Of a DNA stretch of 64,000 nucleotides, positions 24,856-32,357 are shown piece after piece (position 1 is the stretch's first letter; every line of letters starts with the position of its first letter). Below the pieces are notes generated by a model. That model saw nothing but the letters and a program-made list of their open reading frames with translations, was not told the origin of the DNA and did not search any database. The stretch covers positions 328,099 to 392,098 of the forward strand of contig NZ_JBKBHC010000004.1 of NCBI RefSeq assembly GCF_046297895.1, read 5' to 3'. Both the position numbers and the translations under genes were made by a program. The DNA comes from Ferrovibrio sp046297895 (GTDB lineage: Bacteria > Pseudomonadota > Alphaproteobacteria > Ferrovibrionales > Ferrovibrionaceae).

Positions 24856-25641
24856 ATGAACGAGACACCGCAGACTGGTCCGACGCCCGAACCCGAGCTG
24901 CCGCCCATCATCGCACCGCCCGAGAAGCTGGGATTGTTCGCCCGGCTGCGCAATTACTTTCTTGCCGGCATTATCGTCACGGCACCCATAGGCCTGACCA
25001 TCTATCTGGTGGTCATCACAATCCAGGCCATCGATCGCAATGTGCGTGGCCTGGTGCCGCAGGGTTACGAGCCCGAGCGGCTGATCCCGTACCAACTTCC
25101 CTTTGGCATCCCCGGTCTCGGCGTATTGGCGGCACTGGTGCTGCTGACCCTGATTGGATTTCTGGCGACCAACCTGTTGGGGCGTACCCTGCTGCGGGTG
25201 AGTGAACGGCTGGTGGCGCGCATGCCGGTGGTGCGCGGCCTCTATTCGGCGCTGAAGCAGATTTTCGAGACGGTGTTCAGCCAGTCGGGCCAGTCTTTCC
25301 GCCAGGTCGCGCTGGTGCCCTGGCCGTCATCGGGCTCATGGACCATCGCCTTCGTCACCAACTATGTGCAGGGCAGCGAGGTATCGGACCATCTGGGCGA
25401 GGATCTGGTGACGGTCTACGTGCCGACCACGCCGAATCCAACCGGCGGATACATGGTCTATTATCGCCGCAAGGACATCAAAATCCTGTCGACCTCGGTC
25501 GACCAGGCGATGAAGCTGATCATTTCCTGCGGCGTGATCGTGCCGCCGGAACTGGCGGCATCCATAACGGCTTCGAAGAAAGCCGACGGAGGAAACGGCA
25601 ATGTCAAACCCGGAGACGGCAACGGCGGATTCACGCCCTGA
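24856..25641 (+). CDS. DUF502 family membrane protein
   Basis: 261 residues with two transmembrane helices (about 33-55 and 84-108) and the family blocks GIIVTAPIGLTIYL, PGLGVLAALVLLTLIGFL, VVRGLYSALKQIFETV and STSVDQAMKLIISCG. Function unknown; the family is common in proteobacteria. ATG 24856 is preferred to GTG one codon before. Its 3' end overlaps the P450 gene by 41 bp in another frame. Confidence 0.87.
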   Translation: MNETPQTGPTPEPELPPIIAPPEKLGLFARLRNYFLAGIIVTAPIGLTIYLVVITIQAIDRNVRGLVPQGYEPERLIPYQLPFGIPGLGVLAALVLLTLIGFLATNLLGRTLLRVSERLVARMPVVRGLYSALKQIFETVFSQSGQSFRQVALVPWPSSGSWTIAFVTNYVQGSEVSDHLGEDLVTVYVPTTPNPTGGYMVYYRRKDIKILSTSVDQAMKLIISCGVIVPPELAASITASKKADGGNGNVKPGDGNGGFTP

Positions 25642-26920
25642 AGCCGGCCTGAACCATTTGCATCTGGGCCGCTATGCCGTGGTTGGCGAGGCGGCGCGTA
25701 GCGCGACCGTGGCCGCCTTCGACCTGCGCGCGCTGGATCGCGCTTTTCTCGACGATCCCTATCCGATGTACCACCTGCTCCGCCATTACGATCCGGTGCG
25801 GCGGATGCCCGATGGTAGCTATTTCCTGACCCGCTACGACGACCTGCAGGCTGTCTATCGTGACAACAAACGGTTCAGTTCCGACAAGAAGATCGAGTTC
25901 AAGCCGAAATTCGGCGACACGCCGCTCTATCGGCATCACACCACCAGCCTGGTGTTCAACGATCCGCCGCTGCATACCCGCGTGCGGCGCTTGCTTGCAC
26001 CGGCCTTCACGCCGCGCGCGCTGAGGCTTCTGGAGGCGCGTTTCGTCGCCTTGGTTGACCGGCTGCTGGACCGCGCCGCGAAGCAGGGTGGGATGGATGT
26101 CGTCACCGATTACGCCGCTGCGCTGCCGGTCGAGATCATCGGCGACATGCTGGCGGTGCCGCAGGCCGACCGCCACCTTCTGCGCGACTGGTCGCTGGCC
26201 ATCCTTGGTGCCCTCGAACCAGTACTGACGCCGGAACGCGCCGGGGCCGGCAACAGGGCCATGCTGGAATTCGAGGCCTATCTCGATGGCCACCTGGCTG
26301 AATGGCACCGCCGCGTCGAGCAGGATGCGAATGCCGGGGGCGACGGCTTTGGCGATGTGCTGGCCGGCCTGATCCGTGGCGAGAACGGGGAGCGCCTGAC
26401 CGCCGACGAATTGGTGCAGAACTGCATCTTTCTGCTCAATGCCGGCCATGAAACCACCGCCAACCTGATCGGCAACGGCGCGGCAGCGTTGCTGGACTGG
26501 CCCGACCAGAAGCAGCGTCTGATCGACGATCCCGGCCTGATGAAAACGGCGGTGGAGGAATTTCTGCGCTTTGAATCCTCCAACCAGCTCGGCAACCGGC
26601 GCGTGGTGGAGGCGGTGGAAATCGGCGGCGTGACGTTTGAACCCGGCACGCTGGTCACGCTGTGCATCGGCGCGGCCAACCGCGATCCGGCGCAGTTCCC
26701 CGATCCCGACCGCCTCGATGTCGGCCGCCAGCCGAACCGGCACCTGGCCTTCGGTGCCGGTATCCATGCCTGTGCCGGCATGTCGCTGGCGCGCATCGAG
26801 GGGCAGATCGCCATCGGCCGCCTCCTGGCGCGCTTTCCCAACTATCGCCGCAGCGGCGAACCGGTGCGCGGGGGGCGGGCACGGTTCAGGGGCTATCTGA
26901 GTTATCCGGTCGAATTCTGA
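25601..26920 (+). CDS. Cytochrome P450
   Basis: 439-residue soluble bacterial P450 monooxygenase. The I-helix oxygen-binding motif AGHETT, the K-helix EEFLRFE (E..R) and the heme-ligand loop FGAGIHACAG with its Cys are all present. It starts inside the DUF502 gene but has its own GGAGG 8 bp upstream. It is followed by a TetR regulator and a Rieske oxygenase, suggesting one inducible oxidation module. The substrate is unknown, and no dedicated ferredoxin or reductase is next to it. Confidence 0.95.
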   Translation: MSNPETATADSRPEAGLNHLHLGRYAVVGEAARSATVAAFDLRALDRAFLDDPYPMYHLLRHYDPVRRMPDGSYFLTRYDDLQAVYRDNKRFSSDKKIEFKPKFGDTPLYRHHTTSLVFNDPPLHTRVRRLLAPAFTPRALRLLEARFVALVDRLLDRAAKQGGMDVVTDYAAALPVEIIGDMLAVPQADRHLLRDWSLAILGALEPVLTPERAGAGNRAMLEFEAYLDGHLAEWHRRVEQDANAGGDGFGDVLAGLIRGENGERLTADELVQNCIFLLNAGHETTANLIGNGAAALLDWPDQKQRLIDDPGLMKTAVEEFLRFESSNQLGNRRVVEAVEIGGVTFEPGTLVTLCIGAANRDPAQFPDPDRLDVGRQPNRHLAFGAGIHACAGMSLARIEGQIAIGRLLARFPNYRRSGEPVRGGRARFRGYLSYPVEF

Positions 26921-26967
26921 CTGAACAGGAATGAAGGATGAGCCGCTTTATTTTGCACTCGACATTG

Positions 26968-26981
26968 AATTGAATTCAATT
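26968..26981. promoter_or_regulatory. Palindromic operator before the TetR gene
   Basis: AATTGAATTCAATT is a perfect 14-bp palindrome ending 11 bases before the TetR start codon. It is AT-only apart from the two central-flank G/C pairs, against a GC-rich background. Autoregulation of the TetR gene, and through it the downstream Rieske gene, is the likely role. Confidence 0.6.
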
Positions 26982-26992
26982 AAGGTGACGTC

Positions 26993-27652
26993 ATGCCTCC
27001 GCGTCTCCGCGCCTCCGCCGCCCAGCTCCTGCCGCCCGATCTGCCCGCTTCGGCGCGCGGCGGCGAAACGCGCGAGCGTATCCTGCAGGCGGCGGCGAAG
27101 GTGCTGGTCGCCGGCGACGGGCAATGCGAGATCGCCGATGTGGCGCGCGCGGCCGGTGTTTCGGCGGGATTGAGCTATCACTACTTCACCTCCAAGGCCG
27201 GCCTGATCGCGGCCGTCGTCGACGCTTTCTACGACCGTTTCGAAGCCGCGGTGATGGACGTGAATCCCATGCCCGGTGCGGGTTGGGGCGAACGCGAGAA
27301 GTTGCGGCTGGAACGCATGGTGGCCTTCCATTATGCCGAGCCGCTGGCGCCGCTGATCCTCACGCGGCTCAGCCGCACGCCGGAGGTGGCTGCGATCGAA
27401 GCGACGCGACTGGCCCGGCATATCGATCTGGCCGCGCGCAATATCGAGATCGCCCAGGAACGCGGCGAGATTCCAGACGATCTCGATGCACCTCTGCTCG
27501 GCGCCATGATCCTGGGCGGTCTGCGGCAGGCCATCGGCCAGGCCCTGGCAGCCACGAAACGGCCGGCACAGGCGAAACTGGCCGAGCAGCTCTGGCAGTT
27601 CATCGCCGGCACGGCGCGGTTCATGCCATCGGGCAAAAAGAAACAGCGATAG
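26993..27652 (+). CDS. TetR/AcrR family transcriptional regulator
   Basis: 219 residues. The N-terminal helix-turn-helix (about 26-72) includes TRERILQAAAKVL, IADVARAAGVSAGLSYHYF and SKAGLIAAVVDAFYDRFE, followed by an all-helical ligand domain. It lies between the P450 and Rieske genes on the same strand and 10 bp before the latter. A palindrome just upstream is its probable operator. The inducer may be a substrate of the two oxygenases. Confidence 0.92.
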   Translation: MPPRLRASAAQLLPPDLPASARGGETRERILQAAAKVLVAGDGQCEIADVARAAGVSAGLSYHYFTSKAGLIAAVVDAFYDRFEAAVMDVNPMPGAGWGEREKLRLERMVAFHYAEPLAPLILTRLSRTPEVAAIEATRLARHIDLAARNIEIAQERGEIPDDLDAPLLGAMILGGLRQAIGQALAATKRPAQAKLAEQLWQFIAGTARFMPSGKKKQR

Positions 27653-27662
27653 GGAGCGGGCC

Positions 27663-28814
27663 ATGCAGGCGTCGCAGCAGATCGACTGGCTGGAGCGGAC
27701 CCGCCGCAACATGGCGGCCGGCGCCACCGACATGGTGGACGCCATCGCCCGTATTGATGTTGCCCGCTATATCGACCCGGCGCGGCTGGCGCGCGAGCAG
27801 GAGCTGCTGTTCCGCCGCCATCCCATCGCGATCAGCTTTTCATCCAAGCTGGCGCGGCCGGGCGATGTGGTGACCCACGATCTGCTCGGGATTCCAATCC
27901 TGCTGACGCGCGACCGCGAGGGGCGGCTGAACGCCTTCCTCAATGTCTGCCGCCATCGCGGCGCCAAGCTGGTCTGGCAGCGGGACCAATGCGGCCAGCG
28001 GTCGCTGGTCTGTCCCTATCATGCCTGGACCTACGATCTGGCCGGCCGCTTGCGCGGCATGCCGCATGAGGAAGGCTTCGCCCAGCTCGACAAGTCAACG
28101 CACGGCTTGGCGCGACTGCCGGTGACCGAGGCCTTCGGCCTGGTCTTTGTCGTGCCGCAGCCGGGCGAGGATTACGACTTCGACGGTTTCTTCTCCGCGC
28201 TGCACAGCGATCTCGACGGTTTCGGCCTGGGCAGCCATGTGCTCTACGACGAGCGCGAGATCGGCATCGCCGGCAACTGGAAGCTGGTGGTGGAAGGCGG
28301 GCTGGAGACCTATCACGTCCGCCAGGCCCATCGCGCCACCATCGCGCCGATGTTCGCCGACAACGTCGCGGTGGCTGACCGTCTGGGTCGTCATGCGCGG
28401 CTTTATTTCACCAAGCGGAATGCAACCGAACTTCAGGACCAGCCGCTGGAAGGCAAGTCGGTGCGCGACTATGGCAATCCGCTCTATTACATCTTCCCAA
28501 ACCTGGTGATCCTTGTGCAGCCCGATCATGCCACCGTGATGACGGTGTTCCCGCAGGGCACCGATGCAAGCATCGTCCATGGCGGCGCCCTTATCCCCGA
28601 GGCGCCGCAGAGCGACAAGGCGCGTCTGCACTGGGACAAGAACGTGAAGATCTTCTGGGATGCCCTGGACGAGGATTTCCAGATGGCGCAGGCGATCCAG
28701 CCAGGATTCCGCTCCGGCGCCAACAGCCATGTCACCTTTGGCCGCTTCGAGCAGGGCTGCATCTGGTTTCATGAGGAAATGGACCGCGTGCTGGCATCCG
28801 GACAAGGACAGTGA
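27663..28814 (+). CDS. Rieske non-heme iron oxygenase, alpha subunit
   Basis: 383 residues. The Rieske [2Fe-2S] ligands are in CRHRGAKL and CPYHAWTYD (Cys-X-His, Cys-X2-His; about residues 95-123). The mononuclear iron site is NWKLVVEGGLETYHVRQAH, with two His. The canonical VEN is VEG here. The C-terminal acidic ligand region is present. No beta subunit or reductase gene is adjacent, so electrons must come from elsewhere. Paired with P450 and TetR upstream. Confidence 0.92.
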   Translation: MQASQQIDWLERTRRNMAAGATDMVDAIARIDVARYIDPARLAREQELLFRRHPIAISFSSKLARPGDVVTHDLLGIPILLTRDREGRLNAFLNVCRHRGAKLVWQRDQCGQRSLVCPYHAWTYDLAGRLRGMPHEEGFAQLDKSTHGLARLPVTEAFGLVFVVPQPGEDYDFDGFFSALHSDLDGFGLGSHVLYDEREIGIAGNWKLVVEGGLETYHVRQAHRATIAPMFADNVAVADRLGRHARLYFTKRNATELQDQPLEGKSVRDYGNPLYYIFPNLVILVQPDHATVMTVFPQGTDASIVHGGALIPEAPQSDKARLHWDKNVKIFWDALDEDFQMAQAIQPGFRSGANSHVTFGRFEQGCIWFHEEMDRVLASGQGQ

Positions 28815-28821
28815 TCCGGGC

Positions 28822-28835
28822 TTGATCTGGATCAA
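28822..28835. promoter_or_regulatory. FNR/Anr-type box before the YeeE/YedE genes
   Basis: TTGATCTGGATCAA matches the FNR consensus TTGAT-N4-ATCAA at all ten fixed positions. A TATAAA at 28856-28861 places the box centre about 40 bp before a likely transcription start, the usual activating position. The gene starts at 28906. Anaerobic activation is inferred; the regulator is not in the window. Confidence 0.65.
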
Positions 28836-28905
28836 TATAAAACACAAATAAAATGTATAAATTGGCTCGTCGGCTGATCCCTTTGATTCGGCCGGGGAGG
28901 TGGAC

Positions 28906-29421
28906 ATGTATTCGCTGCGCGAAAAAGCCTGGTCGCCATACGCGGCAGGCATCCTGATCGGTCTGCTGCAGATTCCGGCATTCCTGCTGATCAACACGGC
29001 GCTGGGCGCCTCGTCGTCCTATGTCACTGTCGCCGGTCATCTGGCCGGCTTCGTCGATCCGGCCGTGGCCAAGATCGACTATTTCGCCAAACACCTGGCC
29101 GGCGCCAAGAACTGGTGGCAGGTGGCGCTGGTGATCGGCGTGGCATTGGGCGCGGCCCTGTCAGCCCGACTGTCCGGCGCCCGGAGGCCCGCCATGTCCT
29201 ATGTCTGGTCGCGGGGTCTGGGCATCACCAGCCTGTCCGGCCGCCTGCCGCTCGCCTTCACGGCAGGGTTCATCATGCTGTTCGGGGCCCGCATCGCTGA
29301 TGGCTGTACCAGCGGCCATGGCCTGTCAGGTATCGCCCAACTAGCGATCGGCTCGTTCATCGCCGTGACGGCCATGTTTGCCGGCGGCATCGCCACCGCC
29401 CTGTTCCTGCGGCGCGTGTAA
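28906..29421 (+). CDS. YeeE/YedE family sulfur transporter, first half
   Basis: 171 residues with four to five transmembrane segments. The family block GFIMLFGARIADGCTSGHG carries the conserved Cys-X-Ser-Gly-His. ATG 28906 lies 5 bases after GGGGAGG, better than GTG 28900. Proteins of this family import thiosulfate or other sulfur units. A second homologous half follows 15 bp later and the two probably form one transporter. Confidence 0.88.
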   Translation: MYSLREKAWSPYAAGILIGLLQIPAFLLINTALGASSSYVTVAGHLAGFVDPAVAKIDYFAKHLAGAKNWWQVALVIGVALGAALSARLSGARRPAMSYVWSRGLGITSLSGRLPLAFTAGFIMLFGARIADGCTSGHGLSGIAQLAIGSFIAVTAMFAGGIATALFLRRV

Positions 29422-29436
29422 GAGGAGGAGGGGATC

Positions 29437-30051
29437 ATGAGCGTGCTATCCGCCATCCTTGTCGGTCTGGCCATGGGCCTGGTCTTTGGTCTGGCGCTGG
29501 AAAAATCCCGCGTCTTCGAGCCCGGCGTGATCGTCGGCCAGATGCAGCTGCGCAATTTCACCATGCTGAAGGTGTTCCTCACCGCCGTCGCCACCGGTCT
29601 CGTGGTGCTGGCAGTCATGAATGGCTTCGGCATCATCAAGCTGGCCCCCAAGGCCACGCTGTATACGGCCGACATTGTCGGCGGCCTGATCCTGGGGGCG
29701 GGCATCACCCTGGCCGGCGCCTGCCCGGGCACCGTGCTGGCGCAGGTCGGTGCCGGCTATCGCGATGCTTGGGCCACCCTGGCTGGCGGCATCTGTGGCG
29801 CCATGGCCTTCGGTTATCTGGAGCCGACCCTGAAGCCGTGGATCTCCGGCGGGCCGGGCAAGCTGACCCTGGACCAGATGATGGGGCTGCCCTTCTGGCT
29901 GGTTGCCCTGGTTCTGGCTGCCCTGCTGGTTGTGCTGCTGGTGATCATGGAACGCTGGCGCCCCTGGCGCAGCGAGCTTGGCCGCAACGTCGATGGGGAT
30001 GCCGATCGCTCCCTGCCTTCGGGCAGCCCCCGCATTGCCCCGCAATCCTGA
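29437..30051 (+). CDS. YeeE/YedE family sulfur transporter, second half
   Basis: 204 residues with five hydrophobic segments, including the family block GAGITLAGACPGTVLAQVGAG with the conserved Cys in ACPGT. N-terminal VFGLALEKSRVFEPGVIVGQM is typical of the second protein of the pair. The C-terminus has a charged tail after about residue 175. Co-transcribed with the first half and with the DUF2892 gene. Confidence 0.88.
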   Translation: MSVLSAILVGLAMGLVFGLALEKSRVFEPGVIVGQMQLRNFTMLKVFLTAVATGLVVLAVMNGFGIIKLAPKATLYTADIVGGLILGAGITLAGACPGTVLAQVGAGYRDAWATLAGGICGAMAFGYLEPTLKPWISGGPGKLTLDQMMGLPFWLVALVLAALLVVLLVIMERWRPWRSELGRNVDGDADRSLPSGSPRIAPQS

Positions 30052-30071
30052 AACAGAGAAGGAAGCTTGCC

Positions 30072-30275
30072 ATGAAAAGCAATGTCGGCGGCATAGACCG
30101 CGCGCTGCGCATCCTCGTCGGGCTTGGGTTGCTGTCCCTGCTGGCCTGGTATCCGGGGGAGGCCCGCTGGTTCGGTCTGATCGGATTGGTGCCACTGGCA
30201 ACCGGCCTGTTCCGGTTCTGCCCGGCCTATACCCTGCTGGGTATCAATACCTGCCCCGTCAAATCGGCCGAATAG
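30072..30275 (+). CDS. DUF2892 family inner-membrane protein
   Basis: 67 residues beginning MKSNVGGIDRALRILVG, with two transmembrane segments and the closing FCPAYTLLGINTC motif of the family. Such proteins, also fused to rhodanese in YgaP, accompany sulfur-handling genes. GAGAAGGAAGC upstream supports the ATG at 30072. It completes a three-gene sulfur-import unit. Confidence 0.85.
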   Translation: MKSNVGGIDRALRILVGLGLLSLLAWYPGEARWFGLIGLVPLATGLFRFCPAYTLLGINTCPVKSAE

Positions 30276-30367
30276 GACCGCGCCGGCCGCCGGTTACGAC
30301 CAAGGCATAGTTCTGCCCCCGGGCGGGCCCTCTGGCCCGTCCGGCAGGTCGCGTTTAAACTCGTGCC

Positions 30368-30667
30368 ATGAGCAAGATGGCGCGCCGTTATTTTGTGATC
30401 GGACGGGTTCGGGGAGTCGGGTTTCGCTACTGGACGGCCGGACGGGCGAAGCATTATGGGCTTGTCGGATGGGTAAGAAATCGCCGGGACGGTCGGGTGG
30501 AAGTCCTGGCCTATGGCGAGGCGGAGGCGTTGGGCAATCTTGAGCGGGAGTTGCAGGACGGGCCGCCTGCGGCCCTGGTTCAGGGGGTGGAGCCCGCGCC
30601 GGTCACCCCTGAGGAGGCTGGACTGGCGGCCCGGGCCACCCGCTTTGAACAGGCCGCCACGCTGTGA
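30368..30667 (+). CDS. acyP: Acylphosphatase
   Basis: 99-residue enzyme hydrolysing the carboxyl-phosphate bond of acylphosphates. Active-site Arg is in GRVRGVGFRYW and the catalytic Asn in GWVRNRRDGRVEV. An inner ATG at 30380 (MARRYF) is an alternative start giving the more usual 95 residues. Confidence 0.93.
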   Translation: MSKMARRYFVIGRVRGVGFRYWTAGRAKHYGLVGWVRNRRDGRVEVLAYGEAEALGNLERELQDGPPAALVQGVEPAPVTPEEAGLAARATRFEQAATL

Positions 30668-30688
30668 AAGGCAAAAGCAATGTTTCAC

Positions 30689-30702
30689 TTGATATATATC
30701 AT
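30689..30702. promoter_or_regulatory. FNR-like palindrome in an AT-rich patch
   Basis: TTGATATATATCAT matches TTGAT-N4-ATCAA at nine of ten positions and contains the perfect 12-bp palindrome TGATATATATCA. It ends 8 bases before the small gene at 30711, a place more suited to repression than activation. Confidence 0.35.
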
Positions 30703-30710
30703 TTAAATAA

Positions 30711-30962
30711 ATGGAAAATAAAAGAAAAATGAAACTGACATGGAAGCAGTGGGTGATCTGCTATGCAGGCTCGCTGGGCTTTGGCGGTCTGGCCTGGTGG
30801 GCAACAGGCAACCCATGGATTGGCGGGGGCGTGCTGGTCGCCTTCACGGCAGCTTATGTGTTCTATCTGGCAGGCCAGGCAACGAAGGAGCCCGCGCAGA
30901 CTGCCGCGGAAGGCTTATCCCGCCAGCAAAAGCGGGCGCTTAAGAGAAAAAATAAAATATAA
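30711..30962 (+). CDS. Small membrane protein in an AT-rich island
   Basis: 83 residues with two transmembrane helices (about 13-30 and 37-55) and a basic tail (LSRQQKRALKRKNKI). No family recognised. The opening codons (AAT AAA AGA AAA) and both flanks are strongly AT-rich, unlike the neighbours, which suggests recent acquisition or relaxed selection. An inner ATG at 30729 (MKLTWKQW) is an alternative start. Confidence 0.6.
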   Translation: MENKRKMKLTWKQWVICYAGSLGFGGLAWWATGNPWIGGGVLVAFTAAYVFYLAGQATKEPAQTAAEGLSRQQKRALKRKNKI

Positions 30963-30980
30963 TATTTTCAATATATTATA
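30958..30980. terminator. AT-only stem-loop between convergent genes
   Basis: TATAATA (30958-30964) pairs with TATTATA (30974-30980) around a 9-base loop, in an AT-rich stretch between the small membrane gene and the convergent lipB. It could slow transcription from either side but lacks a GC-rich stem, so termination is uncertain. Confidence 0.3.
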
Positions 30981-30994
30981 ATTAGTTTATTACT

Positions 30995-31714
30995 CTAGAT
31001 TTCACATTTTGAACCGAGCCGCTCCAGCAGGGCCGTGCGGAGCGTGTCGCGCAGAACCAGGTCCACTTCCGGGAGGCTGGCGGTATGGCCGAGATCCGCC
31101 AGCGAGGTCACGCCGAAAGGCTCGCTTTCGGTATTCTGAATGCCGCATGCGACGATGCCATCGTAGTGGTCCAGCGCCGGATCGACGTTCAGGCTGAGGC
31201 CGTGGAAAGTCACCCAGTGCCGGACCCGGACCCCGATGGCGGCAATCTTGTCTTCCCGACCAGGGCCCTGGTCGGGACGGGCAACCCACACGCCGACACG
31301 CCCGTCCCTGATCTCGCCCTTGATGTTGAAGCGGGCCAGGGCGGCGATCACCCAGTCCTCCATCCGGCACACAAAGGCACGCACGTCCTTCCCGCGTCGG
31401 TTGAGATCAAGCATCAGGTAAACAACTCGCTGGCCGGGACCGTGATAGGTGTACTGGCCGCCACGGCCGGTGGAGTAAACCGGGAAGCGAGGGTTCAGAA
31501 GGTCAGCCGGCTTGGCCGAGGTGCCGGCCGTATACAGGGCTGGGTGCTCCAGCAGCCAGACGGCCTCACGGGCCGTCCCCGCGCGGATAGCCGCAACCCG
31601 TGCCTCCATCGCCTTGAGGGCGTCCTCATAGGCGACGGGAGCGTCGCTGACGATCCACTCCACCGGGCCGGCGGGAGTGTCGATCTGGTCGGAAGGCGGG
31701 GGGAGGTATGGCAT
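30995..31714 (-). CDS. lipB: Lipoyl(octanoyl) transferase LipB
   Basis: 239 residues from ATG 31714 (MPYLPPPSD). It transfers octanoate from acyl carrier protein to lipoyl domains. Motifs are STGRGGQYTYHGPGQRVVY, the catalytic Lys in EDKIAAIGVRV and the catalytic Cys in GIVACGI. An upstream open extension to 31933 overlaps the fliN-like gene and has no homology, so it is excluded. Confidence 0.95.
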   Translation of the reverse strand: MPYLPPPSDQIDTPAGPVEWIVSDAPVAYEDALKAMEARVAAIRAGTAREAVWLLEHPALYTAGTSAKPADLLNPRFPVYSTGRGGQYTYHGPGQRVVYLMLDLNRRGKDVRAFVCRMEDWVIAALARFNIKGEIRDGRVGVWVARPDQGPGREDKIAAIGVRVRHWVTFHGLSLNVDPALDHYDGIVACGIQNTESEPFGVTSLADLGHTASLPEVDLVLRDTLRTALLERLGSKCEI

Positions 31715-31743
31715 GCGGAGTAACGCGAACCTTAACGCTGTGC

Positions 31744-31760
31744 TAACCTTGCGGAGGTTA
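31744..31760. promoter_or_regulatory. Short inverted repeat between lipB and the FliN-like gene
   Basis: TAACCT (31744-31749) and AGGTTA (31755-31760) form a 6-bp inverted repeat with a 5-base spacer, 36 bp before the start of the FliN-like gene. It may be an operator or a hairpin; nothing more can be said from sequence. Confidence 0.25.
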
Positions 31761-31795
31761 CTTAGCGTCTGCGGAGCCCCGAAGGAAGGTGCGGC

Positions 31796-32035
31796 ATGGC
31801 CAGCAACACGGCAGTCAACGACGTCTCGGTCGAAATCTCGGTTGTCCTGGGCAAGGCCACCATGCCGATCCACCAGGTGCTGAAGGTCGGTCGCGGCGCC
31901 GTGATCGAACTGGATGCCAGCGTTGACGACCATGCCTGGATATTCGCCAACAACAAACTGATCGCCCGGGGCGAAATCGTCATTTCCGGGGAAAAGGTCG
32001 CCGTATCGATCACCGACACCATGTCGGACGACTAG
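31796..32035 (+). CDS. FliN-like SpoA-domain protein, isolated from flagellar genes
   Basis: 79 residues matching the C-terminal SpoA domain of the motor switch protein FliN: VSVEISVVLGKATMPIHQVL, the LKVGRGAVIELD strand, VDDHAWIFANNKLIARGEIV and VSITD. Only the core domain is present, without the usual N-terminal extension. No other flagellar or type III secretion gene is in the window. It could be the true FliN or a paralogue with another role. Confidence 0.8.
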   Translation: MASNTAVNDVSVEISVVLGKATMPIHQVLKVGRGAVIELDASVDDHAWIFANNKLIARGEIVISGEKVAVSITDTMSDD

Positions 32036-32130
32036 GCCGGCCAGCCGCGCAGGCCAGCCTGAGGAATGGCGCCCGCCCGGCCTTGAATACCCCCGCCGGA
32101 TTTGCTATTCCCCCGCGTCGCCCGAAAAAT

Positions 32131-32217
32131 GCGGTCGTGGCGGAATTGGTAGACGCGCAGCGTTGAGGTCGCTGTGGCCGAAAGGCCGTGAAAGTTCGAG
32201 TCTTTTCGACCGCACCA
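32131..32217 (+). tRNA. tRNA-Leu (anticodon GAG)
   Basis: Class II tRNA of 87 nt with long variable arm (TGTGGCCGAAAGGCCGT). Acceptor stem GCGGTCG/CGACCGC, anticodon loop TTGAGGT with GAG, T loop TTCGAGT and encoded CCA. Confidence 0.96.
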
Positions 32218-32357
32218 TTTTCTCCGGGCTGGGGATTTCCCTGCCATGCTGGCCCTCCCACTTTCATCCCGGATACGGCTGTTGTAAGCCTGATTTCCCC
32301 GGCGGCAATCCTGCCCTTGCCGGGCGACATTGATCGTTTCGATCCACGAGTGCTTCG

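Noticed and set aside
25601..25641. Frameshifted fusion of DUF502 and P450
   Set aside because: Both proteins are complete and the P450 has its own Shine-Dalgarno, so the 41-bp overlap is an ordinary gene overlap.
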